Below are positions 16,844 to 25,574 of a DNA stretch of 36,084 nt, piece after piece. Made by a program: the position numbers and the translations under genes. Each line of letters opens with the position of its first letter. Within the stretch, counting starts at the first letter, position 1. Origin of the DNA: Clostridium sp. (GTDB taxonomy: Bacteria; Bacillota; Clostridia; Clostridiales; Clostridiaceae); the NCBI RefSeq assembly GCF_029267215.1, contig NZ_JARIDH010000005.1, forward strand, positions 1 to 36,084. The letters are read 5' to 3'. The notes beneath the pieces were generated by a model, which was not told the origin of the DNA, searched no databases, and saw only the letters and a list, made by a program, of their open reading frames with translations.

Positions 16844-17782
16844 TTATCTCTCCTTTATATCTGCAATATATTTTTCTGCACTTAAGGCTGCTATTGTTCC
16901 ATCTGATACGGCAGTTGTTATTTGTCTAAACATTTTTTCTCTCACATCTCCTGCCACATACACACCCTTAATATTGGTTCTCATATTTTCATCTGCTACT
17001 ATATATCCGTTATCTTTAATATTTATAAATTCCTTAAACATAGCTGTTTTTGGTTCTGTTCCTATATATCCAAAAACACCACTTAAATCAATTTCTTTTT
17101 CTTCACCTGTTTTTGTATTTTTTATTTTGGCAGCTTTAACAAAATCTCCACCAATAACATCAATTAAATCCCAGTTGTACATTATTTCAATGTTTTCTTT
17201 TTTTAAAGCAGCTTCCAATGTTTTTGCTTCTGCTTTAAAATAATCATATCTTCTTATAAGAATTACTTTTTTAGCAATATTAGATAGATATAAAGCTTCC
17301 TCTAAAGCTGCATTTCCTCCACCTACTACTCCAACAATTTCATCCTGATAAACAGCACCATCACATACTGCACAATAATGAATGCCTTTACCTAAATATT
17401 TTTTTTCACTTGGAATAGGTAATTTTTTTGGTGTGGCACCTGTAGCTATAATTACAACCTTTGGTTTATATATATAATCTGAAGTTTCAACTATTTTTTC
17501 ATCATCTTTTAAATTTAAACTTTCTATAAAATCAAATTCATCTATTATTGCACCACAATCCTCAGCTTGTTCTTGTATTTTATCTGCTAGGTCATTTCCT
17601 GTTATCTCTTTAAAGCCAGGATAGTTCTCAACAGTATATGTTGATCTTACTTGACCTCCAATTATATTATCTTCTAAAACTAAAGTACTTAAATTTGCTC
17701 TCGAAGCGTATATTGCTGCTGTTAATCCAGCAGGGCCAGCTCCAATTACTATAACATCAATCTCTTTAAATTCTTTTCCCAT
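16844..17782 (-). CDS. trxB: Thioredoxin reductase-family flavoprotein
   Basis: A low-molecular-weight thioredoxin reductase of 312 residues. The FAD-binding motif GAGPAGLTAAIYAS is at 14-27, the redox-active CAVC at 137-140, the pyridine-nucleotide site GVVGGGNAALEEA near 151-163, and the C-terminal FAD motif GVYVAGDVRE is present. The stretch IRRYDYFKA stands where NADPH-specific enzymes have HRRxxFRA, so NADPH is likely but not certain. The start is ATG at 17780-17782 with an AAGGATG site. It leads a cluster with a redoxin and gapN. A palindrome resembling CsoR/CstR operators overlaps its -10 element. Confidence 0.92.
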   Translation of the reverse strand: MGKEFKEIDVIVIGAGPAGLTAAIYASRANLSTLVLEDNIIGGQVRSTYTVENYPGFKEITGNDLADKIQEQAEDCGAIIDEFDFIESLNLKDDEKIVETSDYIYKPKVVIIATGATPKKLPIPSEKKYLGKGIHYCAVCDGAVYQDEIVGVVGGGNAALEEALYLSNIAKKVILIRRYDYFKAEAKTLEAALKKENIEIMYNWDLIDVIGGDFVKAAKIKNTKTGEEKEIDLSGVFGYIGTEPKTAMFKEFINIKDNGYIVADENMRTNIKGVYVAGDVREKMFRQITTAVSDGTIAALSAEKYIADIKER

Positions 17783-17841
17783 ACTAACACATCCTTATAT
17801 GCAGTTAATTTTATTATTTCTACCATATAATCATATTATTC

Positions 17842-17860
17842 ATTATACCCCCTAAGGGTA
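17842..17860 (-). promoter_or_regulatory. trxB -10 element with overlapping CsoR/CstR-like operator
   Basis: On the minus strand TACCC-TTAGG-GGGTA (17846-17860) runs straight into TATAAT (17842-17847). The inverted repeat closely resembles operators of the CsoR family (copper sensors and persulfide sensor CstR). No -35 is recognisable, as A-tracts occupy that position. No CsoR-type gene is in the window, so the regulator is unknown. The rest of 17783-18017 holds only AT-rich sequence and the terminator at 17961-17999. Confidence 0.4.
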
Positions 17861-17960
17861 CATCTTTTTTTATAATTATAACTCTTATTTAATTACTTTT
17901 CAATAATAATTGTTATTATTTATTTTAGAGGATTAAATTTTATATTAATTTTACCAAAAA

Positions 17961-17999
17961 AGTCCTAGTGTATTATGTGATTTAAACTACACTAAGACT
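17961..17999 (-). terminator. Terminator of the small membrane-protein gene
   Basis: A 12-bp stem with one mismatch (17961-17972 with 17988-17999, 15-base loop) is followed on the minus strand by six T. It lies 18 bases past the stop codon of the gene at 18018-18362. Confidence 0.8.
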
Positions 18000-18017
18000 C
18001 AATTTATTTAATATAAG

Positions 18018-18362
18018 CTATTTTCTTTTTCTATTAACTTTAATCTTCTTCTTGGATTTAAAAAGAGTATTTATTCCGTTTATAATTCTTTTTTCAACAT
18101 ATATAAATAATGCTATAGCTCCTATTAAAAGAAATATAAATGAATTTCCCCATTTATCTATATTTAATGATATAGATATAAATAAAACTCCAAGCAAAGC
18201 TATTGGCGAAGCTAAGCTTTTACTAGTGTCAGTTTTATCTTTCTCTGTCATGCTTAATAATGCAGCCTCTTCAATTTTAAACTTAGACAATACATCCTTT
18301 TTCCAAACAAAAAAAGACACCCCAAAAGATATTATTCCTAGAATAATACATAAAACTTGCAT
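18018..18362 (-). CDS. Small membrane protein of unknown function
   Basis: A 114-residue protein with three likely membrane segments (about 2-19, 50-67 and 71-88), a polar loop with MTEKDKTDTSKS between the first two, and a strongly basic tail (SKKKIKVNRKRK). I do not recognise the family. The start is ATG at 18360-18362 with an AAGGAGAGGAG site. It lies downstream of clpC, beyond the clpC terminator, and upstream of its own terminator. It may therefore be a single-gene unit or receive read-through from clpC. The basic tail should face the cytoplasm. Confidence 0.75.
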   Translation of the reverse strand: MQVLCIILGIISFGVSFFVWKKDVLSKFKIEEAALLSMTEKDKTDTSKSLASPIALLGVLFISISLNIDKWGNSFIFLLIGAIALFIYVEKRIINGINTLFKSKKKIKVNRKRK

Positions 18363-18418
18363 ATAAACTCCTCTCCTTAATAATATAAATTACTCATTTT
18401 AATATATATTTACATAAA

Positions 18419-18454
18419 AATAAGGCTATATATACCACCATATACAACCTTATT
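18419..18454 (-). terminator. Terminator of the ctsR-clpC operon
   Basis: A 14-bp stem with two mismatches (18419-18432 with 18441-18454) is followed on the minus strand by TTTTT. It lies 12 bases past the clpC stop codon. Confidence 0.7.
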
Positions 18455-18465
18455 ACCCATTATAT

Positions 18466-20910
18466 TTAAACAATTTTCTTGAATTTTACAATATTATCTT
18501 CTAAAAATACATCAACTTCGCTTCCCTTTAGTATATTACCACTTAGTAATTCCTCACTTAATTTATCTTCTATATACTTAGTAATAACTCTTCTTAGTGG
18601 TCTTGCTCCATATTTTAATTCAGTTCCTTTTTTAACTAAAAATTCTTTACACTCATCACTGAAGTGAAGTGAAAGTTCTAATGCATTTAATCTATCTTTT
18701 AAAGAACCTATCATTAAATCAACTATTTTTATAAGATGTTCTTTCTCTAAACTATGAAAAACTACAATATCATCTAATCTATTAATAAATTCTGGCTTAA
18801 AACTATTTTTTAATTCTTCTAACATTAAAGCTTTCATACTTTCATAATTTCTTTCTTTGTCTTCAATAGCACTAAATCCAACAGCATTTTTCTTATCTAA
18901 TTTGTCAGCTCCAATATTAGATGTCATTATTATTATGGTATTTTTAAAATCAACGGTTCTTCCTTTACCATCAGTTAAAACACCATCTTCCAATATTTGA
19001 AGTAATATATTGAATATATCTGGATGAGCCTTCTCAATTTCATCAAAAAGTATTACTGAATAAGGGTTTCTTCTAACTTTTTCTGTTAATTGTCCTCCTT
19101 CTTCATATCCAATATATCCAGGAGGAGCCCCTATAAGCCTTGCTACACCATGCTTTTCCATATACTCTGACATATCTAATCTTATAAATTTATTTTCATC
19201 CCCAAACATAGCTTCAGCCAAAGCTTTACAAAGTTCTGTTTTTCCCACTCCTGTTGGTCCTAAAAAAGCAAATGAACCAATAGGTCTTTTCGGATCTTTA
19301 AGTCCAACTCTAGATCTTCTAACAGCTTTTGATATTGTTTTTATAGCTTCAAGCTGACCTATTACTCTTTCACTTAATTTACTTTCAAGTTTCAGTAATC
19401 TTAATGATTCTTTCTCCGTTAAACTTTCAACTGGAATCTGAGTCCACTTTGAAACAACTTTTGCAATATGCTCCTTATCAACTATATAAACCTTTGAGGA
19501 ATTTTCATTTCTCCAAATTTCTCTTTCATATTCTAATTCTTCTTTTAATAGAATTTCATCATCTCTAAGTTTTGCAGCTAATTCAAAATCCTGATTTTTT
19601 ATAGACTCTTCTTTTTCTCTTTTTACTTCTAATATTTCTTCTTCTTTTTCAACCAAATAATTCGGTGTAATCATTTTTTCTATTCTAACCTTAGCTGATG
19701 CCTCGTCTATTAAATCTATAGCTTTATCTGGTAAATATCTATCTGTTATATATCTATGTGATAAATTAACAGACGCCTCTATAGCTTCATCGGTTAATTT
19801 GACATTATGATGCTTTTCATACTTTTCTTTTATTCCATTTAATATTAAAATAGCATCTTCTTTACTTGGTTCATTAACAACAATAGGTTGGAATCTTCTC
19901 TCTAAAGCAGAATCTTTTTCTATATTTTTTCTATATTCATCAGTTGTTGTTGCCCCAATACATTGAATCTCGCCTCTTGCTAAGGCTGGTTTTAAAATAT
20001 TAGAGGCATCTATAGCCCCCTCTGCACCACCTGCTCCAACAATATTATGCATTTCATCTATGAAAAGTATTATGTCATCAGACTCTTTAACCTCATTTAA
20101 AACCTTCTTTAAACGTTCCTCAAACTCACCTCTATACTTTGCACCAGCAAGCATAGCTGTAATATCTAAAGTGTATAGTATTTTATCCTTTAATATATCT
20201 GGAACTTCGCCTAATACTATTTTTTGTGCTAATCCTTCAACAACGGCTGTTTTTCCAACACCAGGTTCTCCAATTAAACAAGGATTATTTTTCATTCTTC
20301 TACATAAAATTTCTAAAAGCCTTTGAGTTTCATCTTCTCTTCCTATTACAGGATCTAAACCTTCTTTTTCAGCCTTTTCTATTAAGTTAATACCATAAGT
20401 ATTTAATGTTGGAGTATCTTTTCTTTTTGGTTTTTCTTTTTCTTTAATATTCTTACTATCCCTACTTGGTATTTTACTTAATATAATATTTAACTTTTCA
20501 CTTATACCTTTAGTTTCACCTTTTAATATTTTATTTAGTATTAAGTTTGCTACTCCGTCATTTTCTTTTATTAATGCCCATAATATATGTTCTGGTCTAA
20601 CAATACTATGACCTAGATCCTTAGCTAAATCTAAACTTTTATCTAGAACCTTTTTACATCTAGGAGTAAAAGGTACCTCGTCTAAACTATAATTAACTTC
20701 TCCAATTCCAACATATAGTTTAATAAAACTCAGTACCTTTTCCTCAGTTACATTATTTTCTTCCAAAATCCTAGAACATTGTCCAGCTTCATTAATTAAT
20801 CCAATTAATAAATGTTCTGTTCCCATATACCCATGCTTTAGTATTAAAGAACTTTCTTTCCCCTTATTAATTACTATTTTGGAATTTTCATTTAAATTAT
20901 CAAGACGCAT
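18466..20910 (-). CDS. clpC: ATP-dependent unfoldase ClpC (Hsp100), partner of ClpP
   Basis: A full-length 814-residue ClpC. The N domain (about 1-145) keeps two acidic positions, E32 in GTEH and E107 in RPEH, which bind phospho-arginine in Bacillus ClpC. AAA+ domain 1 has Walker A GEPGVGKT and Walker [10 protein letters not shown] middle region with the UVR-like [17 protein letters not shown] follows. AAA+ domain 2 has GPTGVGKT and [12 protein letters not shown], with a VGF loop for docking on ClpP. The start is ATG at 20908-20910. It is the last gene of the ctsR-mcsA-mcsB-clpC operon, 22 bases after mcsB. Heat and misfolded-protein control by CtsR is expected. Confidence 0.97.
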   Translation of the reverse strand: MRLDNLNENSKIVINKGKESSLILKHGYMGTEHLLIGLINEAGQCSRILEENNVTEEKVLSFIKLYVGIGEVNYSLDEVPFTPRCKKVLDKSLDLAKDLGHSIVRPEHILWALIKENDGVANLILNKILKGETKGISEKLNIILSKIPSRDSKNIKEKEKPKRKDTPTLNTYGINLIEKAEKEGLDPVIGREDETQRLLEILCRRMKNNPCLIGEPGVGKTAVVEGLAQKIVLGEVPDILKDKILYTLDITAMLAGAKYRGEFEERLKKVLNEVKESDDIILFIDEMHNIVGAGGAEGAIDASNILKPALARGEIQCIGATTTDEYRKNIEKDSALERRFQPIVVNEPSKEDAILILNGIKEKYEKHHNVKLTDEAIEASVNLSHRYITDRYLPDKAIDLIDEASAKVRIEKMITPNYLVEKEEEILEVKREKEESIKNQDFELAAKLRDDEILLKEELEYEREIWRNENSSKVYIVDKEHIAKVVSKWTQIPVESLTEKESLRLLKLESKLSERVIGQLEAIKTISKAVRRSRVGLKDPKRPIGSFAFLGPTGVGKTELCKALAEAMFGDENKFIRLDMSEYMEKHGVARLIGAPPGYIGYEEGGQLTEKVRRNPYSVILFDEIEKAHPDIFNILLQILEDGVLTDGKGRTVDFKNTIIIMTSNIGADKLDKKNAVGFSAIEDKERNYESMKALMLEELKNSFKPEFINRLDDIVVFHSLEKEHLIKIVDLMIGSLKDRLNALELSLHFSDECKEFLVKKGTELKYGARPLRRVITKYIEDKLSEELLSGNILKGSEVDVFLEDNIVKFKKIV

Positions 20911-20932
20911 AATTTACCTCCCAATACCCTAT

Positions 20933-21946
20933 TTATGTGTTCAAAGCATTTCTAATAATTTTAGCCCTCTCTAGTTTTATATTTTGTATATTTAACTTAG
21001 TTTTTAAAGTTTTGTTTATTATACTTGGTTGTATATTTATCATAGCTTCATTTACTGCCTTTAAACTAATATCATTGATAATACCTAACTCAATACCAAG
21101 CCTTACATAAGATAATAGTTTTAGCCCCTCACTTATATCTATGATATATGCATTTTTCAATGTTCCTAAAGCCCTATATATAGTGTCTTTAAGTTCAACC
21201 TCTCCTTCATCTAAAAGCTTATCTCGTTCTCTTTTCTCATTTATAACAAGTTTATTTGCTATAGATAGTAATGAATCTAGTATATCTTCCTCTGATAACC
21301 CAATTGTTTTGACATTGGAAATGTTATATATATTTCCAATATCTCTACTACCTAGTCTGTACATACTTCTTATGTTTATTCCAAATTCTGATAAATTTTC
21401 TTTTATATCTCTCATACTTCCACTTAGATTTAAAGCTGGTAAATGTAAAATAACTTTTCCAATTAATGCAGTCCCTAAATTTTTAATATTAGAAGTTAAA
21501 TATCCAAATTCATCATCAAAAGAATATTCAAATTTTCCATCTAACAAATCATCTAATTCATTTACTACTTTAAATGCACCTCTTAAATCTAAGCCACTCT
21601 TTGTAGATTCTATCCCAATATGCTCTTCTTCATTCAATAATATATTAAATTCTTCATTTTTACTCATAATTAATGCTGTATTATCACTACTTAAGAAGTC
21701 CTTAGATATTCCAAAACTCTCTTTTTCATAATCCACTAATTCATAATCACACTTTATATTTACTCTATATATATTTTCCGAAATACTACTTTCATCTAAT
21801 ACTCTTAGAACTTTATTTATTATTTCCTTACATTCCTCTTCTTTTAAAAGAGATGCAAATTTAAATCCCTTTATATTTCTAAAAATCTTAACTTTTGATG
21901 CAATAATAATATCTCTATTATTTTGAGGATTAACCCATTTTACCAT
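20933..21946 (-). CDS. mcsB: McsB-family protein, probably catalytically dead arginine kinase
   Basis: By position and overall similarity this is McsB, the protein-arginine kinase that marks proteins for ClpCP. It has 337 residues, somewhat shorter than Bacillus McsB. Conserved framework is clear: FGYLTS, HLPAL, GNIYNISN and VRLGIELGI. Key residues differ. The SSRIR arginines are K18 and K20, the arginine after NEEDHI is G111, the cysteine of SCPTNVGTGLR is N153, and its arginine is I162. The C-terminal RDxxRA phospho-arginine site is also eroded. The comparison is with the B. subtilis sequence from memory. The frame is open, with a GGAGG site overlapping the mcsA stop, so this is not a pseudogene in the usual sense. 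Confidence 0.88.
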   Translation of the reverse strand: MVKWVNPQNNRDIIIASKVKIFRNIKGFKFASLLKEEECKEIINKVLRVLDESSISENIYRVNIKCDYELVDYEKESFGISKDFLSSDNTALIMSKNEEFNILLNEEEHIGIESTKSGLDLRGAFKVVNELDDLLDGKFEYSFDDEFGYLTSNIKNLGTALIGKVILHLPALNLSGSMRDIKENLSEFGINIRSMYRLGSRDIGNIYNISNVKTIGLSEEDILDSLLSIANKLVINEKRERDKLLDEGEVELKDTIYRALGTLKNAYIIDISEGLKLLSYVRLGIELGIINDISLKAVNEAMINIQPSIINKTLKTKLNIQNIKLERAKIIRNALNT

Positions 21947-21959
21947 TCTTACTATCCTC

Positions 21960-22433
21960 CTAAATATTTTTTTTCATATTATCTATTTTTTCTTTAGTAA
22001 GAATAGCTTTATCATATTCCTCATTTAATATATTCATTTTAAGTTGTTCTTCTAATTGTAATATTTCTTTTCCTCTAAAATATTTTTCCAAACTATTTGG
22101 TCTTTTTCCAGTGTGTTTTCCATAACCTTTCCATTCTAAATACTCTCTTATTTTAGGTCTAAAATTTTCATAACACCTCTCACATCCAAGAACTTTATTT
22201 TCCTCAAAATCAATATACTCTGTACCACAATTTTTACAAGCCTCATAATCAATTTCTAAAAGTTCATCATCTAATATATAATCATTCAAATCTATATTCT
22301 CTTTATCAAAATAAGATTTCATTATATCAATAGCACAAGTCTCACAAAGCATTATACTATTCTTATCTCCTGAGCTATTTTGATTTATAAATTGTATTGT
22401 TGCCTCATTTTTATTACATATCTCACAAAGCAA
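21960..22433 (-). CDS. mcsA: McsA, zinc-binding modulator of McsB
   Basis: A 157-residue protein with four CXXC pairs: CEIC (3-6), CETC (about 30-33), CKNC and CERC, all intact as expected for the zinc domains of McsA. The C terminus carries a UVR-type helical pair (QLEEQLKMNILNEEYDKAILTKEKI). McsA activates McsB and CtsR-related regulation in Bacillus. The start is TTG at 22431-22433, the only usable start. Its ribosome site (GGGGG, or the nearer AGAG) is unremarkable. It lies between ctsR and mcsB in the standard operon order. Confidence 0.92.
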   Translation of the reverse strand: MLCEICNKNEATIQFINQNSSGDKNSIMLCETCAIDIMKSYFDKENIDLNDYILDDELLEIDYEACKNCGTEYIDFEENKVLGCERCYENFRPKIREYLEWKGYGKHTGKRPNSLEKYFRGKEILQLEEQLKMNILNEEYDKAILTKEKIDNMKKNI

Positions 22434-22454
22434 AACTCTAAACCCCCATAAAAA

Positions 22455-22910
22455 TTACTTTAACAATACCATAAGCATAGCTTTAAAAATATCTGCCCTT
22501 GTTTCATTTATATTCTTAGAATTTTGAAGAGTTCTATCATTTATAGCAATTTTAGTAAGATTAGATGTTTTTTCATCTATAATATTATGTTCAAACAAAT
22601 TATCTATAATAGCTACTGCATTATGATATGTAATTTTAGAACCTATTTCATCATATATAAGTTCTCTTCTATCAGCATGGACTTCGTGTATTATTTTTTT
22701 AATAATAATATATCCACCACCACCTCTTCTACTTTCTATAAGATAGCCTTTTTCATAAGTAAATCTTGTTGTTAATACATAATTTATCTGTGAAGGTGCA
22801 CAATTAAATTTATCTGCTAACTCATTTCTTCTTATTCTCAAATTTTTATCATCTGTCTTTTCTAAAGAGTCTTTTAAAAAAACTTCTATTGAATCAGATA
22901 ACTTAGCCAT
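22455..22910 (-). CDS. ctsR: Class III heat-shock repressor CtsR
   Basis: CtsR represses clp genes and releases DNA on heating. The helix-turn-helix (about 12-45: RRNELADKFNCAPSQINYVLTTRF) is followed by the glycine-rich wing RRGGGGYI, the thermosensing loop. A C-terminal dimerisation domain completes 151 residues. I start it at ATG 22908-22910 (MAKLSDSIE). The AAGGAG site (22919-22924) is 8 bases upstream, whereas the earlier in-frame GTG at 22917-22919 overlaps that site. It is the first gene of the operon and is autoregulated through the CtsR box at 22928-22944. Confidence 0.95.
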   Translation of the reverse strand: MAKLSDSIEVFLKDSLEKTDDKNLRIRRNELADKFNCAPSQINYVLTTRFTYEKGYLIESRRGGGGYIIIKKIIHEVHADRRELIYDEIGSKITYHNAVAIIDNLFEHNIIDEKTSNLTKIAINDRTLQNSKNINETRADIFKAMLMVLLK

Positions 22911-22927
22911 ATATATCACTCCTTAAA

Positions 22928-22944
22928 TTTGACCTTTTCTGACC
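22928..22944 (-). promoter_or_regulatory. CtsR operator
   Basis: On the minus strand the heptamers GGTCAGA and GGTCAAA are separated by AAA, the 7-3-7 tandem arrangement of the CtsR box (GGTCAAA-N3-GGTCAAA) with one mismatch. It lies between the promoter and the ctsR ribosome site. Confidence 0.9.
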
Positions 22945-22958
22945 TTTATATACAATCT

Positions 22959-22987
22959 ATATTAATACATTTCACCTACTTATTCAA
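22959..22987 (-). promoter_or_regulatory. Promoter of the ctsR-mcsA-mcsB-clpC operon
   Basis: On the minus strand TTGAAT (22982-22987), 17-base spacer, TAATAT (22959-22964). Transcription would begin about 8 bases before the CtsR box. Confidence 0.6.
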
Positions 22988-23099
22988 TGTAATAAGGTTA
23001 TTTCACTAAAATTATTAAAATAAATTATTCTTATATTTTATGGTTTATTTTATACATATGTGTCAATAATATAAATAATTTTATATTGGAGGAAATAAA

Positions 23100-23753
23100 A
23101 TGAATATTTATTGGTTTGGACATTCTTGTTTTTTAATAAAAACTAAATTAGGGAAAAGAATTCTCATGGATCCTTTTGATATAGATATTGGATACACTCC
23201 TTATAAAAATGATGTAGATATAGTGACCATAAGTCATATGCACTTTGATCACAATTGTACAAATTACATAAACAAAGAAGCAAAAATATTCAAAGACTTA
23301 GTTAATTATGAAAATGATTATTGCAAAATAACCTCCTTTCATTCATTTCACGATAATTGTATGGGTCTTAAAAGAGATAAAAACTTTATTTTCAAAATAA
23401 TATGCGATGGAATCTCACTTTGTCATCTAGGTGATTTAGGTCATACACTCTCTCACAGAGTATTAAGTAAAATTGGTTATGTAGATGTTTTATTTATCCC
23501 AGTTGGTGAACAAATAACTTTACCTATAGAAGAAGTTATTAAAGTTATAGATGATATTAATCCTAGAGTTGTTATTCCAATGCATTATAAAACAGAAAAA
23601 ATTAATTTGCATTTAAATTCATTAGATGGATTTCTTATGAAAATAAGAGGATTTAAGCTTAAGCGCTCTTCTGTATTTTCTTTATATAGCCATAACCTAC
23701 CTTCCGAAAAAGAGGTGCATATACTAGATATTTCCCATTCAGATTTAATATAA
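23100..23753 (+). CDS. Metallo-beta-lactamase-fold hydrolase (UlaG-like)
   Basis: A 217-residue protein of the zinc-dependent MBL superfamily in the short form resembling UlaG and YtkL. Metal ligands are visible: H8 in FGHSCF, SHMHFDHN with H46, H48, D50 and H51, then LGDLGH and IPMHYK. The substrate cannot be told from sequence. The start is ATG at 23100 with a GGAGG site eight bases upstream. It is transcribed away from ctsR and shares a bidirectional terminator with the convergent Mur-ligase gene. Confidence 0.88.
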   Translation: MNIYWFGHSCFLIKTKLGKRILMDPFDIDIGYTPYKNDVDIVTISHMHFDHNCTNYINKEAKIFKDLVNYENDYCKITSFHSFHDNCMGLKRDKNFIFKIICDGISLCHLGDLGHTLSHRVLSKIGYVDVLFIPVGEQITLPIEEVIKVIDDINPRVVIPMHYKTEKINLHLNSLDGFLMKIRGFKLKRSSVFSLYSHNLPSEKEVHILDISHSDLI

Positions 23754-23756
23754 AAA

Positions 23757-23785
23757 AACTTATTAAGTTTTAAGCTTAATAAGTT
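23757..23785. terminator. Bidirectional terminator between convergent genes
   Basis: Perfect 11-bp stem AACTTATTAAG with CTTAATAAGTT (23757-23767, 23775-23785), T-rich on the plus strand and with six T on the minus strand. It serves the MBL-fold gene and the Mur-ligase gene. Confidence 0.88.
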
Positions 23786-23791
23786 TTTCTT

Positions 23792-25453
23792 TTAGTGCAA
23801 AGAATCTAAATTTAATTCTATTAACTTTCCTTTTGTCTTATCTAAATATTCATTTATAACTGGAATAACAACTTCTAAATGTTGAGTGAAATCAACAATT
23901 ATATCTCCTTTTTCTGCAATTGCTAAAGCTTTTTCAACAGCTTCTTTCTCATCCAATATAGGAAAAATATCAACATCCTTATTTGCACTCTCTTTTATAC
24001 CCTCTGTCAATAAATTAGTTATTTCTAAAGGATTTCTTCCTCTTCTATCAAAGGTTTCTTTTATAAATATTATATCTGAACTCTTTCCAGCTATTTCTCC
24101 AAGTTTTTTTATGTAATCATCCAATCTATCACCTGGAGAAGAAATTATTGATATGATTTTATTCTCTTTTAAAGAACTAGCCAGTAAAAATACCTCTTCA
24201 AAAGCCTCTGGATTATGTCCATAATCTAATATAACCTTAAATTCATTTATATCTAATACATTTTGTCTTCCCAAATTTGAATTAATATCACACTCAATAT
24301 CTTTTAAAGAGTTTATTACTTCCTCTAATTTAGGATGTACAGTAAAAAGGGCTGCTAAAGCAGATAAAATATTGTTTACATTAGTTTTAGATTTACCTTC
24401 GTGAGTAAATTTAAAATCACATATATTTAAAATAACCTTTTCACATTCTCCATCAAAAAAAATAACATTACCATTCTCCACATACCAAGCTTCTTTACCA
24501 TTTTTAATATGCCTTTTTATACATTCATTCTTTTCATTATTAAATAAAACTAAATTATGCTTTGTTTGAAGTATTTTATAAAGTTTATGATCAGCTTTAA
24601 TAATAACCTTACCATCATCACGTACTTCCCTAGTAGTTACAAGTTTTATATCCATTAAATCATCAAGAGAGTTAATACCTTCTGCCCCAATATGATCTTC
24701 ACTTAAAGAAGTTATAATGGCAACTTTTGACCCTTTAAATCCTAATCCTTTTCTTAATATCCCTCCTCTAGCGGTTTCTAAAACAGCCATTTCAACCTTA
24801 GGATTAGTAAGAACAGTTTTTGCGCTATAAAATCCAGTAGTATCCCCCTTTTTAATTACCTCATCATTGATAATAATAGAACCTGTACTAGCTAATCCTG
24901 TATAATAACCAATATTATTTAAGGCCTTATATATTAATCTTGAGGTAGATGTTTTTCCATTAGTTCCGGTAATAGATATTATAGGTATTCTTCCATCTTC
25001 CTTTAATGTAAAATCATAATCCCCACTTTCAAATTCCTTTTGATTTATTCTCTTTGAGTTAACTCCATATCCAATAACTACTGAATCCTCATCTACAAAG
25101 AAATCAATATCCTTCTTTGAACATTCATGTAAAAGGTTATATTCCCAAAGTTCCCCCCTCTTACTCACAGCTTCTTTCAATAAGTCATCAGCATTAACTC
25201 CATCTATCAAGTTCTCAATAATAAATAAAGCAAGTTCCTTATGTAAATAAGTTAACCATGCTTTTCCTCCATATTCATCATATATGACATCTCTAAGTGT
25301 TCCTTCTATATTCATTTGTCTACAAATAAACTCATAATCACTTATAAGCCAATAAAGTTTTTTTCTCTCTGCCTCTCCTATATTTATATATATTAGTCGC
25401 TCCTCACCTTTAATATTTCTTCCTTCTAGTAATTTTAAATCTATAAGTTTCAA
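23792..25453 (-). CDS. Cyanophycin synthetase-like Mur ligase lacking the ATP-grasp domain
   Basis: A 553-residue protein. Residues 160-540 form a Mur-ligase domain with ATP-binding GTNGKTST (163-170), the cyanophycin-synthetase-like ETARGGILRKGLGF (226-239), and SLSEDHIG. Residues 1-110 resemble the N domain of cyanophycin synthetase CphA (start MKLIDLKLLEGRN, then EYGGKAWLTYLHKELAL). The central ATP-grasp domain that adds aspartate in CphA is absent; about 50 residues stand in its place. It could ligate an amino acid to an unknown acid, but the substrate cannot be inferred. The start is TTG at 25451-25453 after a GGAAGGGTG site. No cphB-like or second ligase gene is adjacent. Confidence 0.8.
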   Translation of the reverse strand: MKLIDLKLLEGRNIKGEERLIYINIGEAERKKLYWLISDYEFICRQMNIEGTLRDVIYDEYGGKAWLTYLHKELALFIIENLIDGVNADDLLKEAVSKRGELWEYNLLHECSKKDIDFFVDEDSVVIGYGVNSKRINQKEFESGDYDFTLKEDGRIPIISITGTNGKTSTSRLIYKALNNIGYYTGLASTGSIIINDEVIKKGDTTGFYSAKTVLTNPKVEMAVLETARGGILRKGLGFKGSKVAIITSLSEDHIGAEGINSLDDLMDIKLVTTREVRDDGKVIIKADHKLYKILQTKHNLVLFNNEKNECIKRHIKNGKEAWYVENGNVIFFDGECEKVILNICDFKFTHEGKSKTNVNNILSALAALFTVHPKLEEVINSLKDIECDINSNLGRQNVLDINEFKVILDYGHNPEAFEEVFLLASSLKENKIISIISSPGDRLDDYIKKLGEIAGKSSDIIFIKETFDRRGRNPLEITNLLTEGIKESANKDVDIFPILDEKEAVEKALAIAEKGDIIVDFTQHLEVVIPVINEYLDKTKGKLIELNLDSLH

Positions 25454-25554
25454 AATATTTCACCCTTCCTACCATTGCTAATATATATTTTCCCATGACT
25501 TTCCTTATTTTATTCAATAAATTTCTTATAAATTTATTTTTAGACAAAAAAAAA

Positions 25555-25574
25555 GAGTAGTCATAAGACTACTC
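25555..25574 (-). terminator. Second tandem terminator after ferredoxin
   Basis: Perfect 8-bp stem GAGTAGTC with GACTACTC and an ATAA loop on the plus strand, followed on the minus strand by nine T. It lies immediately beyond the first terminator at 25574-25600. Confidence 0.85.

Noticed and set aside
17902-17920. AATAATAA-N3-TTATTATT palindrome upstream of trxB
   Set aside because: Consists only of A and T except one base; such palindromes are expected often by chance here.
21141-21731. 196-codon open frame opposite mcsB
   Set aside because: It is an antisense shadow, rich in Ser/Phe/Ile as expected from the complement of an AT-rich gene, with no ribosome site.
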